Shown here one piece after another: positions 8,354-15,730 of a DNA stretch of 21,990 nt. Each line of letters opens with the position of its first letter. Within the stretch, counting starts at the first letter, position 1. The notes beneath the pieces were generated by a model that did no database searches, had not been told where the DNA came from, and saw only the letters and a list, made by a program, of their open reading frames with translations. The stretch comes from JAALKW01 sp033791145 (lineage in GTDB: Bacteria > Pseudomonadota > Gammaproteobacteria > Legionellales > Legionellaceae). The DNA lies in NCBI GenBank assembly GCA_033791145.1, contig JASJHH010000007.1:1-21990 (forward strand), written 5' to 3'. Both the position numbers and the translations under genes were made by a program.

Positions 8354-8431
8354 AACCTACTCCCCAATGTTTCTACAAGAAAAGTAGGATTTTAGGGGGG
8401 TTCTTAAAGAGACGCAAGTCCATTCGACACC

Positions 8432-11400
8432 TTAAATCAAACCAAGCCGTGAAGCGGCCGATTTAGCTGTATCAATTGGTGCTGTTGAAGGCCCATTATT
8501 TTCACTAAATAAACTCATATCAATCAATGGCGAATTTGAATACCATGTTTGTTTATACCCCGCATGCTCTAATGCTTTATATTCTTTATCCAAAGCCCAA
8601 CGATAAAGCCCAACACAAGACAACAACCAAAGCACGCCACGTTTAAAAGCTTCAAACGTCAAATAACTATCAAACTTAGAATAAGCCTGCATATCATTTT
8701 TAAATTTAGGTTTATTCATAACTTCACGCAGTTCAGTTACTTTGTCTCGTGGGTTTTTCGCTGAATTGTTAACAATTTTATATAGTTCATCCAGCCAGTC
8801 CTGTTTGTTTTTTCGCGTTGTGTCTGTTTCAAACAAAACAGAACGCCTATCAGAGGCTGATTTATTGGGTTTCAATTTTAAATATTTCTTAAGTACACGA
8901 AGTTGTTTGCATATTGCATCTAGGCGCCGCGCATCTGCTGCATATAATCTATCGTAAACCGCTATTTCCGGGTTATTAAAATCAGCTGCAAAGTTCAAGT
9001 TATTCAGCGCTTTTACATCCTCTGTTTTAAAAACATAATGTTTAAGACAACGCAAAATCCATAACAAACACTGTTTCAGGCCTTCCAACAAGAACCATGT
9101 ACTCTTCTCACTCGCATCCTCTTTTTTCTTGTCCATCTGTTTTTTAATAGCATGAATTCGTGCACTCACAGGCTGCGTATTATCATCAACCAATGCCTTA
9201 AGTTGAGTTACTTTTTTCCATTTTTTTGCATGTGCTTTTTTATTCTCAAATAAATAAAACAACAAATTATGTCGATCAGAATAATTTGGTTTTAAATAAT
9301 ATTCTAACGCTAAAATAGATTCACGCATGAGATCTAGCCGACATGAACCTTTATCTTGACCCAAATCAAAGTTCTCTAATTTTTCAGAAGTTTCATGAAA
9401 CAAATTAAACACTCTATCTTCAATTAGACCGCTGCCTTTTGTGCGTGCTTGTATCTCAGGACGCAGTGCTTGGGTTAACCCATCTGTATAAGCTTTACCT
9501 GCATATTTTAATTTAAATTTTTGACTTTTTTGAAGACGCGAAAATTCAGCTTTCATTGCACGATCAACAGCCCGCTCACGCGCCATTCTTTCTTGCACTT
9601 CAAGTACTTTATCATCATTAAAGCGTTTGTTGTTGTATGCATTATGTGGAGGGCTATCGAGCAATGCTGTATTACGCACATGATACGACTCAGCATTCAT
9701 ACAAAGCCTGATGTAATCCTTTGAAGGCACAGTCAAAGGCGCTAAAAAAGAGCGCATACAATCAAGCGTAAGCATTTCAAGCCATAAAGATAACATCCCG
9801 GGTTCAAGCGTTACTTCAACTTCTTTTTGATCACCAAAACGACGTAAAGCATGAAACACGTTGTTATTTAAACTATCTAAACCTTGCGCCATCATGGTTT
9901 GATACACAGCATCTGATAATGCTTTTACAGCATCTGTAAGCTTTGGGATAACCCCTTGATTCAGCAGCAAATGATTGCCTAGTACACCCATCAAATCAAA
10001 AGCTAATACGGGATAACGAATCGCAGCCTGCTGAATATTAAGATGCTGATTAAGTGGTGCGATTGTCGCTGCGAATTGATTCGCTTCAGTCATTATTTTG
10101 AGTTTTGTCACCTTAGAAATAAAATCTGGTTGTCCTTCTGATAAGCCTTGAAGCACCATAGGTGCAAGGTTTAATGCATAAAATGCATGTTTAATCAAAG
10201 TAAGATCTTTATCTTGATTATCAGGCCATTGATAATAGTTTTTTTGCGTTTGATAAATATCATTGCCATATTGATACGCTTGGTTATACTCATCAAGCAC
10301 TGCATCATAATAGCCATAAAGCGTAATAATAATGCGCACCCAAGGATCTAAAAATGAAAGGGTTTTTATCGTATAGGTTGCATTAGGAATATATGTGGTG
10401 TTAGGCACATACCAGTACATTTTATCATCACTGCTCCAATTCTCTAATACATCAAAAGAGCTTTTTAAATAATCTAAAATCAAAAGGCTATTGGCTAAAC
10501 TTAATGCAGCGTCTTTTTTCCCTTCTTTATTCATGAAAGGCTCAATGTGATCCCTGATGCGCTTAATCTGTTTTCTTGCTTTATCGAGTGTCGAGCCAGG
10601 TGCATTCTCTACGTATTTTTTTATTTTTCGCTCTGATGCAAGCGCTAAGTCTTTAAATTGAACGGGAGGAGTCAGAGGTGTCGCATCAAATACAATTTGT
10701 ATTTCTGGACCACCCAATTTTTGTATTAATCGTTTCGTTGATGCCGTTGTGAACTTTTCGGCTTGTTTGATATGCTCAAACTCAGCATGTAACCAATGTA
10801 TCAATTGGTCTTCTGAATCATTCTCAGAATCAAGCAAGGGATAACATGCTAAACCATTATCTTCATTTTTTTTACATTGATTAAGCAAGTTATTGCTAAA
10901 TTGGGGATTATATTTCTCAAGCAATGGTTGTAGCACTTGATAAGCACCTGCAGCATTACTTTTTTGTACAGCCTCAAATGCCGGCTTCAATACATTCGTT
11001 ACTTGGTGTTCATTTTGTCCAAATAAGACCAGACGTTCATTGGCCTTAGTAAGGCGTTCTTGTTTAAATACATTTTCATCGAATGGGTTTAGTTTGACAA
11101 AAGAACTTACTTTGACAACACCTGCATCATAATATTGTTTGAGCCATTGAATAAAAGAATCTGTCAGCCAGGCATCTCGACTCAATGTAACACATTCTAC
11201 TTTATCAACCAGTGCAACCCACTTCGATACATATTCACTGATAAACAAATCTACCACGCTTCGAATGGCCTGCTGTAATTCACTACTCAGTGTGCTTATT
11301 TTATTACTGATTTCAAACATTAGCCCCAATGCATGCTGAAGAATTGGAATATAATGTAAAAAATCAAACGAATTACCTTTTAAACGCTTTAATGCCTGAC

Positions 11401-12505
11401 CTAATTTAATTGATAGCACTTGTGTTTCTGTTTTTGAAAAATTCGCTCTAATGTCTGTTTCTGCTAATTTTTTTATTTTTTCAATCTTTAAAGCAGCTTC
11501 TCTATCATGTGTTGATAACCATTCTTTAAAGTCAGAAAACACCTTTTCAGGATCTGAGAATTTACTTTGAATCGCTTGCGTTTTTTCATCAAGCATATCG
11601 CCTAAAGCAATCAGCAATTGGTTCAGTAATGAATAATCAACGCCTTTGAGCCCCTTAACCTCTAACTGTTTTAATAAAAGACCCAGTAAAAAAAACATTT
11701 TCTGCAGTAGTTCAGAGACATTTTTTTTATCTAAAAACATGCCCACTTTATTCAAGATATTAGTCACGGATTGAGAATCAAAATGCTTTCCTATCCAATC
11801 CCATTCAGGTTTAAATGCCTTCAAAAATTCAGGTTCAATCGATAAAATCAACTCACATGCCAAATGAAAATCATCTAGCATTGGCTTAACTCTACTGCTC
11901 GCAAGAGTGCTATATAGTGCAGCTTTCCCATTTCTGTATACAAAAGAAACCGAGGAGATTCCCAATGAAAAAGCCCAAGCCCCCCAACCTTGTTTTTCTT
12001 CTGTTGTTACCCCTTCTTTTTCAGCAATCAAATAACGAATGGTTTCTAAACAAGCATTCGACTCAATATGTTTAAAACCACGCTCAAGGTGATACAAGGC
12101 ATTAAATAAGCGCTTAACATTAAGTACGGGCATTAAATCGTATTGCTCGTCCAGAACAAACGGCGGTTGGTCATTCTTGCCTGGATTTCCTAATACCTTC
12201 AAAAAATCCTCATCCCAACAATGCGCTGCAAGGGCATCACAAATATAGGTCACAATTAGATCAATTGTTTCAAGCATTTCTTTTCTTGCACGCGCCTTAT
12301 CATCGTGAAAATCAGAAGCGGCTTTACTTTGAGGCGTTGCAGATTTTTTTGCTTTACGTTTTGTAGCAACACTGTCGGGTGTGTTTTCTAAACTATTCAA
12401 TAAAGCTTGCTTTAATCGAGCAATTGTTTCAGAAAACTTAACCCCATCGTCTAAGAGTTCAAGAAAAACATAACCTCTAAATTTTTCCCAGAATTGCTCA
12501 AACAT
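8432..12505 (-). CDS. Large predicted-helical protein of unknown function (about 1357 aa), candidate Dot/Icm effector
   Basis: I do not recognise a known family. I chose the ATG at 12505; a TTG immediately before it is in frame. The ATG overlaps the trmB stop by 8 bases, suggesting coupling to trmB. The sequence looks mostly alpha-helical and soluble, with many Leu/Lys/Glu-rich helices and no signal peptide or clear membrane segment. A basic patch (KRKAKK, about 49-54) could be nuclear-localisation-like or merely a linker. Two related segments occur near the C terminus, about 1056-1165 and 1194-1310. They share RLD at the start, YLK, and a hydrophobic block of the form G-(V/L)-LW-(I/L)-L-(R/S)-C. 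The last residues (AKSAASRLGLI) are polar then hydrophobic, compatible with but not diagnostic of a Dot/Icm signal. Size, helicity and the nearby IcmC-like gene make an effector role plausible; this is inference. The open frame is certain. Confidence 0.9.
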   Translation of the reverse strand: MFEQFWEKFRGYVFLELLDDGVKFSETIARLKQALLNSLENTPDSVATKRKAKKSATPQSKAASDFHDDKARARKEMLETIDLIVTYICDALAAHCWDEDFLKVLGNPGKNDQPPFVLDEQYDLMPVLNVKRLFNALYHLERGFKHIESNACLETIRYLIAEKEGVTTEEKQGWGAWAFSLGISSVSFVYRNGKAALYSTLASSRVKPMLDDFHLACELILSIEPEFLKAFKPEWDWIGKHFDSQSVTNILNKVGMFLDKKNVSELLQKMFFLLGLLLKQLEVKGLKGVDYSLLNQLLIALGDMLDEKTQAIQSKFSDPEKVFSDFKEWLSTHDREAALKIEKIKKLAETDIRANFSKTETQVLSIKLGQALKRLKGNSFDFLHYIPILQHALGLMFEISNKISTLSSELQQAIRSVVDLFISEYVSKWVALVDKVECVTLSRDAWLTDSFIQWLKQYYDAGVVKVSSFVKLNPFDENVFKQERLTKANERLVLFGQNEHQVTNVLKPAFEAVQKSNAAGAYQVLQPLLEKYNPQFSNNLLNQCKKNEDNGLACYPLLDSENDSEDQLIHWLHAEFEHIKQAEKFTTASTKRLIQKLGGPEIQIVFDATPLTPPVQFKDLALASERKIKKYVENAPGSTLDKARKQIKRIRDHIEPFMNKEGKKDAALSLANSLLILDYLKSSFDVLENWSSDDKMYWYVPNTTYIPNATYTIKTLSFLDPWVRIIITLYGYYDAVLDEYNQAYQYGNDIYQTQKNYYQWPDNQDKDLTLIKHAFYALNLAPMVLQGLSEGQPDFISKVTKLKIMTEANQFAATIAPLNQHLNIQQAAIRYPVLAFDLMGVLGNHLLLNQGVIPKLTDAVKALSDAVYQTMMAQGLDSLNNNVFHALRRFGDQKEVEVTLEPGMLSLWLEMLTLDCMRSFLAPLTVPSKDYIRLCMNAESYHVRNTALLDSPPHNAYNNKRFNDDKVLEVQERMARERAVDRAMKAEFSRLQKSQKFKLKYAGKAYTDGLTQALRPEIQARTKGSGLIEDRVFNLFHETSEKLENFDLGQDKGSCRLDLMRESILALEYYLKPNYSDRHNLLFYLFENKKAHAKKWKKVTQLKALVDDNTQPVSARIHAIKKQMDKKKEDASEKSTWFLLEGLKQCLLWILRCLKHYVFKTEDVKALNNLNFAADFNNPEIAVYDRLYAADARRLDAICKQLRVLKKYLKLKPNKSASDRRSVLFETDTTRKNKQDWLDELYKIVNNSAKNPRDKVTELREVMNKPKFKNDMQAYSKFDSYLTFEAFKRGVLWLLSCVGLYRWALDKEYKALEHAGYKQTWYSNSPLIDMSLFSENNGPSTAPIDTAKSAASRLGLI

Positions 12506-13187
12506 CAATACGCCTAAACATTAAATCCCATGTCCCATGACCTAGGCGATTTCCTCGTGCCTCAAATTTTGTGAGAGGCCTTACATCAGGTCTCGGTGAA
12601 AATTCACCTATTGCTACTTGATTAGATAAACAAGGTTCAGCTGTTAAGACTTCTTGCATATGATTCGCATAATCCTCCCAATCGGTGGCACAGTGTAATA
12701 AGCCATCTAAACGCAGTGCTTGAACGAGCTCACGTACAAAATCAGATTGAATCAAGCGTCGCTTATGATGACGTGCTTTAGGCCATGGATCAGGAAAAAA
12801 GATTTGAATACCAGCAAGGCTATTCGGTGCAATACAGCGTTGAAACACCTGAACAGCATCATAAGGTGCAACACGTAAATTAGTGAGCCCTGCATCATGC
12901 GCATCGGCCACTAAACTGCCAATGCCTGCACGATGCACTTCAATACCTAAAAAATTAATCTCAGGTCGTTCTTTAGCCATTTGAATCAGCGACTGCCCCA
13001 TACCAAACCCAATCTCAACGACTGTATCTGCCGTACGAGCAAATGCGCTTTTCAAACACCAGGGAGTCTCTTGCATCGGTAAAATATAATCAGGTAAAAA
13101 ATGCTCTAGTGCGCGTGCCTGACGAGGGCTTAAGCGCCCCGCACGTAAAGTAAAACTCTTAATGCCTCGATGCTTTAAATTATCCAT
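12498..13187 (-). CDS. trmB: tRNA (guanine-N7)-methyltransferase
   Basis: TrmB methylates G46 in the tRNA variable loop using S-adenosylmethionine. Its 229 aa include VVEIGFGMGQSL (56-67, SAM-binding motif I), LGIEVHRAGIG (80-90) and the signature FFPDPWPKARHHKRRLI (130-146) that contains substrate-binding residues. TKFEARGNRLGH near the C terminus is also typical. A good promoter lies 25-60 bases upstream. The 3' end overlaps the start of the large unknown gene. Confidence 0.97.
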   Translation of the reverse strand: MDNLKHRGIKSFTLRAGRLSPRQARALEHFLPDYILPMQETPWCLKSAFARTADTVVEIGFGMGQSLIQMAKERPEINFLGIEVHRAGIGSLVADAHDAGLTNLRVAPYDAVQVFQRCIAPNSLAGIQIFFPDPWPKARHHKRRLIQSDFVRELVQALRLDGLLHCATDWEDYANHMQEVLTAEPCLSNQVAIGEFSPRPDVRPLTKFEARGNRLGHGTWDLMFRRIDV

Positions 13188-13218
13188 TTTATGCCCAACA
13201 AAAGATCAGAATTAACCT

Positions 13219-13247
13219 ATTATACACAGCCCCCGCTAAAATGTCAT
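13219..13247 (-). promoter_or_regulatory. Sigma70-type promoter for trmB and the genes downstream
   Basis: On the minus strand, ATGACA (13247-13242, 5 of 6 consensus bases) and a perfect TATAAT (13224-13219) are separated by 17 bases. Transcription would start near 13212, giving a leader of about 25 bases before the trmB ATG. It is the clearest promoter I see upstream of the long minus-strand gene run. Confidence 0.65.
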
Positions 13248-13266
13248 CTCGGAAAGCAGATTTTAA

Positions 13267-13295
13267 TTGCATCTAAATCTATAATTTGGTATAAA
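13267..13295 (+). promoter_or_regulatory. Extended -10 promoter for rpmB-rpmG
   Basis: TGG plus TATAAA (13290-13295) forms an extended -10 box; a weak TTGCAT lies 17 bases upstream (13267-13272). The predicted start is near 13302, about 35 bases before rpmB. It is back to back with the trmB promoter without overlapping it. Confidence 0.5.
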
Positions 13296-13336
13296 ACGCG
13301 ACTTATATTTTGAATTAAACTTTGCGGAGCAACAGC

Positions 13337-13573
13337 ATGTCACGAATCTGCCAAATTACAGGCAAACGACCTACTTCAGGAAACCGGGTATCTCATGCCA
13401 ACAATAAATCTAAACGTCGATTTATTCCTAACATCCAAAAACATCGCATTTGGATTGAAGAAGAAGCGCGCTTTATTACCTTAAAAATCAGCACGAAAGG
13501 CCTTCGTATTATTGATAAATTAGGCATTCAAGCTGTACTTAAAAAGCTTCGTGCAAAAGGCGAAAAAATTTAA
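13337..13573 (+). CDS. rpmB: 50S ribosomal protein L28
   Basis: 78 aa, the usual length. MSRICQITGKRPTSGNRVSHANNKSKRRF is the standard L28 N terminus, followed by PNIQKHRIWIEEEARFITLKIS. I chose the ATG at 13337, which has GGAG 7 bases upstream; a TTG 15 bases earlier is in frame but lacks support. It is cotranscribed with rpmG after a 31-base gap, as in most gammaproteobacteria. Confidence 0.97.
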   Translation: MSRICQITGKRPTSGNRVSHANNKSKRRFIPNIQKHRIWIEEEARFITLKISTKGLRIIDKLGIQAVLKKLRAKGEKI

Positions 13574-13604
13574 TTTAATCTATTAAATATAGAGGAACAC
13601 GACC

Positions 13605-13769
13605 ATGGCCGCTGTAACAGTCAAGATAAAAATGGAATCAACCGCAGGTACTGGTTACTACAAAACCACAACCAAAAATCCGAGAAACCATCCTGAAAAA
13701 ATGGAACTCATGATGTACGATCCGGTTGTACGTAAGCATGTATTGTTTAAAGAGAAAAAAGTTAAATAG
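13605..13769 (+). CDS. rpmG: 50S ribosomal protein L33
   Basis: A 54-residue gene beginning MAAVTVKIKMESTAG and containing GYYKTTTKNPRNHPEKMELMMYDPVVRKHVLFKEKKVK in two consecutive conserved stretches (residues 17-54). A GAGG ribosome site precedes the ATG. The protein has no cysteine, so it is the zinc-independent (C-minus) form of L33. It directly follows rpmB and ends 8 bases before a long perfect hairpin. Confidence 0.96.
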   Translation: MAAVTVKIKMESTAGTGYYKTTTKNPRNHPEKMELMMYDPVVRKHVLFKEKKVK

Positions 13770-13770
13770 T

Positions 13771-13804
13771 TTCGCCTACTTGGCCCGACTTGTTCGGGCC
13801 AAGT
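13771..13804 (-). repeat. Intergenic hairpin element, copy C, between the convergent rpmG and hpf 3' ends
   Basis: On the minus strand an 11-bp perfect stem (ACTTGGCCCGA pairing with TCGGGCCAAGT, 13804-13778) closes an ACAAG loop (13793-13789) and runs into AGGCG, giving the GTAGGCG tag with the last two stem bases. It sits between two converging genes, so it could act as a terminator in either direction, although neither side has a proper U tract. It belongs with copies A and B. Confidence 0.75.
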
Positions 13805-13809
13805 CATGT

Positions 13810-14103
13810 TTATTCGCGGTGATCTTCCATTTTTTCTTTGTATTTAATCAATTGCCTATCGAGCTTACCCACTAACTCATCAATTGCCGTGTACATGTTC
13901 TCGGATTCAGCACTTGCATGCAACTCGCTCTTGGGCACTAATATCGTTGCCTCAACTATCTGGCTTAGTTTTTCAACATCAAACGTCACATGAATTGACG
14001 TGATTCTATCAAAATGCCTCGATAATTTACCGAACTTTTCTTCAGTAAATGCTTTTAACGCATCTGTAATTTCAACTTGATGCCCTGTGAATTCAATATG
14101 CAT
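13810..14103 (-). CDS. hpf: Ribosome hibernation promoting factor, short form (HPF/YhbH type)
   Basis: 97 aa. The protein binds the 30S subunit and promotes 70S dimerisation and translational silencing in starved cells. MHIEFTGHQVEITDALKAFTEEKF, KLSRHF and the central DVEKLSQIVEATILVPKSELHASAESENMYTAIDEL are characteristic. Length shows the short form, without the C-terminal dimerisation domain of long HPF. A strong AAGGAG lies 7 bases before the ATG. In many gammaproteobacteria hpf follows rpoN; here it is on its own and divergent from an HPr-type gene, which in the rpoN cluster is also often nearby. Confidence 0.94.
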   Translation of the reverse strand: MHIEFTGHQVEITDALKAFTEEKFGKLSRHFDRITSIHVTFDVEKLSQIVEATILVPKSELHASAESENMYTAIDELVGKLDRQLIKYKEKMEDHRE

Positions 14104-14148
14104 ACAAATACTCCTTAAAATTAAAAACTTTAAACAGCCTTAATATTA

Positions 14149-14176
14149 AGTGTAATCGTTTTTTTTTGATTATCAA
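14149..14176 (-). promoter_or_regulatory. Candidate sigma70 promoter for hpf
   Basis: On the minus strand TTGATA (14176-14171, 5 of 6) and TACACT (14154-14149, 4 of 6) are separated by 16 bases, giving a leader of about 40 bases before hpf. The A-rich spacer is typical of strong or curved promoters. This is a consensus match only. Confidence 0.4.
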
Positions 14177-14212
14177 TGTAATATGCGTTTCAATTTGCAG
14201 TATTAAAACTAT

Positions 14213-14233
14213 CATGGTAAATTAATTACCATG
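14213..14233 (+). promoter_or_regulatory. Perfect palindrome covering the HPr start codon
   Basis: Arms CATGGTAA (14213-14220) and TTACCATG (14226-14233) flank ATTAA, giving a 21-base perfect inverted repeat whose right arm includes the ATG. In RNA it would hide the start codon in an 8-bp stem; in DNA it could be an operator. No Shine-Dalgarno sequence is visible. The left arm also carries a tiny upstream frame (ATG GTA AAT TAA). Confidence 0.55.
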
Positions 14234-14500
14234 ATAGAAACTCAAATTACCATTATCAATAAACTAGGCCTGCACGCACGTGCTTCGGCCAAATTTGTTT
14301 CAACTGCTGGCCGATTTCAAAGCCAAATTGATGTCACCAAAGACAAGAAAAAAGTCAACGGTAAAAGCATTATGGGCGTCATGATGCTTGCCGCAAGTCA
14401 AAACAGTAAGCTTACCCTAAATATCGACGGCCCAGACGAAGAAGGCATGACCCATGCCTTGGTTAATCTCGTGAATGATTTTTTTGGTGAAACTGAATAA
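14231..14500 (+). CDS. ptsH: HPr-family phosphocarrier protein (HPr/NPr)
   Basis: 89 aa. The phosphorylatable His15 lies in NKLGLHARASAKF, and Ser46 lies in NGKSIMGVMMLAAS, the site that HPr kinase modifies in some bacteria. The C-terminal LTLNIDGPDEEGMTHALVNLVNDFF is normal for the family. No enzyme I or sugar permease gene is in the window. Next to hpf, a regulatory nitrogen-PTS role (NPr, ptsO) is at least as likely as sugar transport; sequence alone does not decide. The start codon sits in a perfect palindrome. The gene ends one base short of the converging pssA stop. Confidence 0.9.
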   Translation: MIETQITIINKLGLHARASAKFVSTAGRFQSQIDVTKDKKKVNGKSIMGVMMLAASQNSKLTLNIDGPDEEGMTHALVNLVNDFFGETE

Positions 14501-14501
14501 T

Positions 14502-15248
14502 TTATTTCTTTTTGAGCACACCTCTGCGCTTTCCACGTGCTTTTTTGAGCCCCGTTAAGGTTTGAAATGGCCCGGAAAGTGCATAGCCTAATGATGCAAA
14601 AAACAACATCACAGACGGCGCAGCTGCAATCGTCACAAATAACAATACAATTAAGAGCACATGAATAAAAGGAATTTTTCCTTTGAGATCTACTTTCTTA
14701 AAACTATAATATCGTATGTTGCTGACCATTAAAGCGGCGACAAGTAGCAAAAACCCAACTGAAATCCAACCTGTCAATAAATTAGCGCCTTGTCCTGTGT
14801 GACAAATCCAAACAAAAGAAGCGAGTACAGCTGCAGCAGCAGGACAAGCTAACCCTTGAAAATAGCGTTTGTCTGCTGTTTCTAATTGTGTATTAAATCG
14901 CGCAAGCCGTAAAGCCACAGCTGCTGTATAAATAAAAGCAGCTAACCAGCCAAATTTCCCAAGGCTTTCAAGCGCCCAGCTATATAATAAGACAGATGGT
15001 GCAACGCCAAACGTTACCATATCTGATAAGCTATCGTATTCAGCACCAAAATCAGTTTGCGTATTGGTCATCCGTGCAATACGTCCATCTAATGCATCCC
15101 ATACCATTCCCACAAAAATAGCAATCACCGCAATATCATACTGCCCTTTTAATGACGCAATAATTGAATAAAAAGCAGAAAACAAACTCGCTGTCGTAAA
15201 CAAGTTGGGTAGTAAATAAATGCCGTTGTGCGTGTTTTTTTGTTTCAT
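14502..15248 (-). CDS. pssA: CDP-diacylglycerol-serine O-phosphatidyltransferase
   Basis: 248 aa integral membrane enzyme making phosphatidylserine, the precursor of phosphatidylethanolamine. The CDP-alcohol phosphotransferase motif is complete: D54-G55, A58-R59, G68, D72 and D76 (DGxxAR, 8 residues, GxxxDxxxD). About six to seven hydrophobic segments follow, ending in a basic tail (KKARGKRRGVLKKK). PNLFTTASLFSAFYSI at the start and DSLSDMVTFGVAPS are typical of the membrane-bound type II PssA, unlike the soluble PLD-type enzyme of E. coli. AAGGGAT precedes the ATG. It converges on the HPr gene with a single base between stop codons. Confidence 0.94.
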   Translation of the reverse strand: MKQKNTHNGIYLLPNLFTTASLFSAFYSIIASLKGQYDIAVIAIFVGMVWDALDGRIARMTNTQTDFGAEYDSLSDMVTFGVAPSVLLYSWALESLGKFGWLAAFIYTAAVALRLARFNTQLETADKRYFQGLACPAAAAVLASFVWICHTGQGANLLTGWISVGFLLLVAALMVSNIRYYSFKKVDLKGKIPFIHVLLIVLLFVTIAAAPSVMLFFASLGYALSGPFQTLTGLKKARGKRRGVLKKK

Positions 15249-15359
15249 TGTTTATCCCTTGTCATGCTGCCATATTTCAAATACTATCATATTTCACCTT
15301 GATATGCTTATCTAAGGCCTACGAAAATCATGTGATTTGTGATAAAATAACGCCTTTGG

Positions 15360-15368
15360 TGCTATACT
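15360..15368 (+). promoter_or_regulatory. Extended -10 element for the DUF3579 gene
   Basis: TGC followed by TATACT (15363-15368) resembles an extended -10 box about 50 bases before the ATG at 15421. The -35 region is poor. The rest of the 172-base divergent gap with pssA shows nothing else I can name. Confidence 0.4.
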
Positions 15369-15420
15369 GTACACATTGAGCCTATATTAAATCCATATTA
15401 AATCTACCCTGTGATTGCCT

Positions 15421-15714
15421 ATGACTAAAAAAAGCGACAACAAAATTGTAATCAAAGGGGTAACGCCCGAAGGCAAAGCATTTCGTCCGAGTGATTGGGC
15501 TGAGCGCATGAGTGGTGCACTGGCAAGCTTTAAAAACAGCCGTATTCATTATTCGCCTTTATTACAACCGAGCGTCAATCACGAAGGATATAAATGCGTT
15601 TTACTTGATCGAAAACTCAAAGAATCGAGCCCTCAGATTTATCAATCTATTTTAGACTTTGCTAAGGCTAATCAGCTTAAAATTTGTGACGAAGATGACT
15701 CACCCGAGTCTTAA
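15421..15714 (+). CDS. DUF3579 domain protein
   Basis: 97 aa from the ATG at 15421; an in-frame TTG lies 6 bases upstream, and neither start has a clear ribosome site. The order KIVIKGVTPEGKAFRPSDWAERMSGALASF, then YSPLLQPSVNHEGYKCVLLDRKLKESSP and a closing DFAKANQLKI, matches the DUF3579 family found in beta- and gammaproteobacteria. No biochemical function is established, so I give none. It is a small cytosolic protein with an acidic C terminus. It ends 16 bases from the converging IcmC-like gene with no visible terminator. Confidence 0.8.
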   Translation: MTKKSDNKIVIKGVTPEGKAFRPSDWAERMSGALASFKNSRIHYSPLLQPSVNHEGYKCVLLDRKLKESSPQIYQSILDFAKANQLKICDEDDSPES

Positions 15715-15730
15715 ATTATCTCAAACTAAC

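Noticed and set aside
8366..8388. Possible fourth hairpin element (ACAAG followed by GTAGG upstream of hflK)
   Set aside because: The bases flanking ACAAG do not pair as in copies A to C; only a short AT-rich TTTCT/AGAAA stem with a 3-base loop forms, and the tag lacks its last CG.
14213..14225. Three-codon frame ATG GTA AAT TAA as an upstream regulatory peptide
   Set aside because: It arises automatically from the palindrome arm, has no ribosome site, and overlaps the region where the transcript may start; kept only as a remark on the palindrome.
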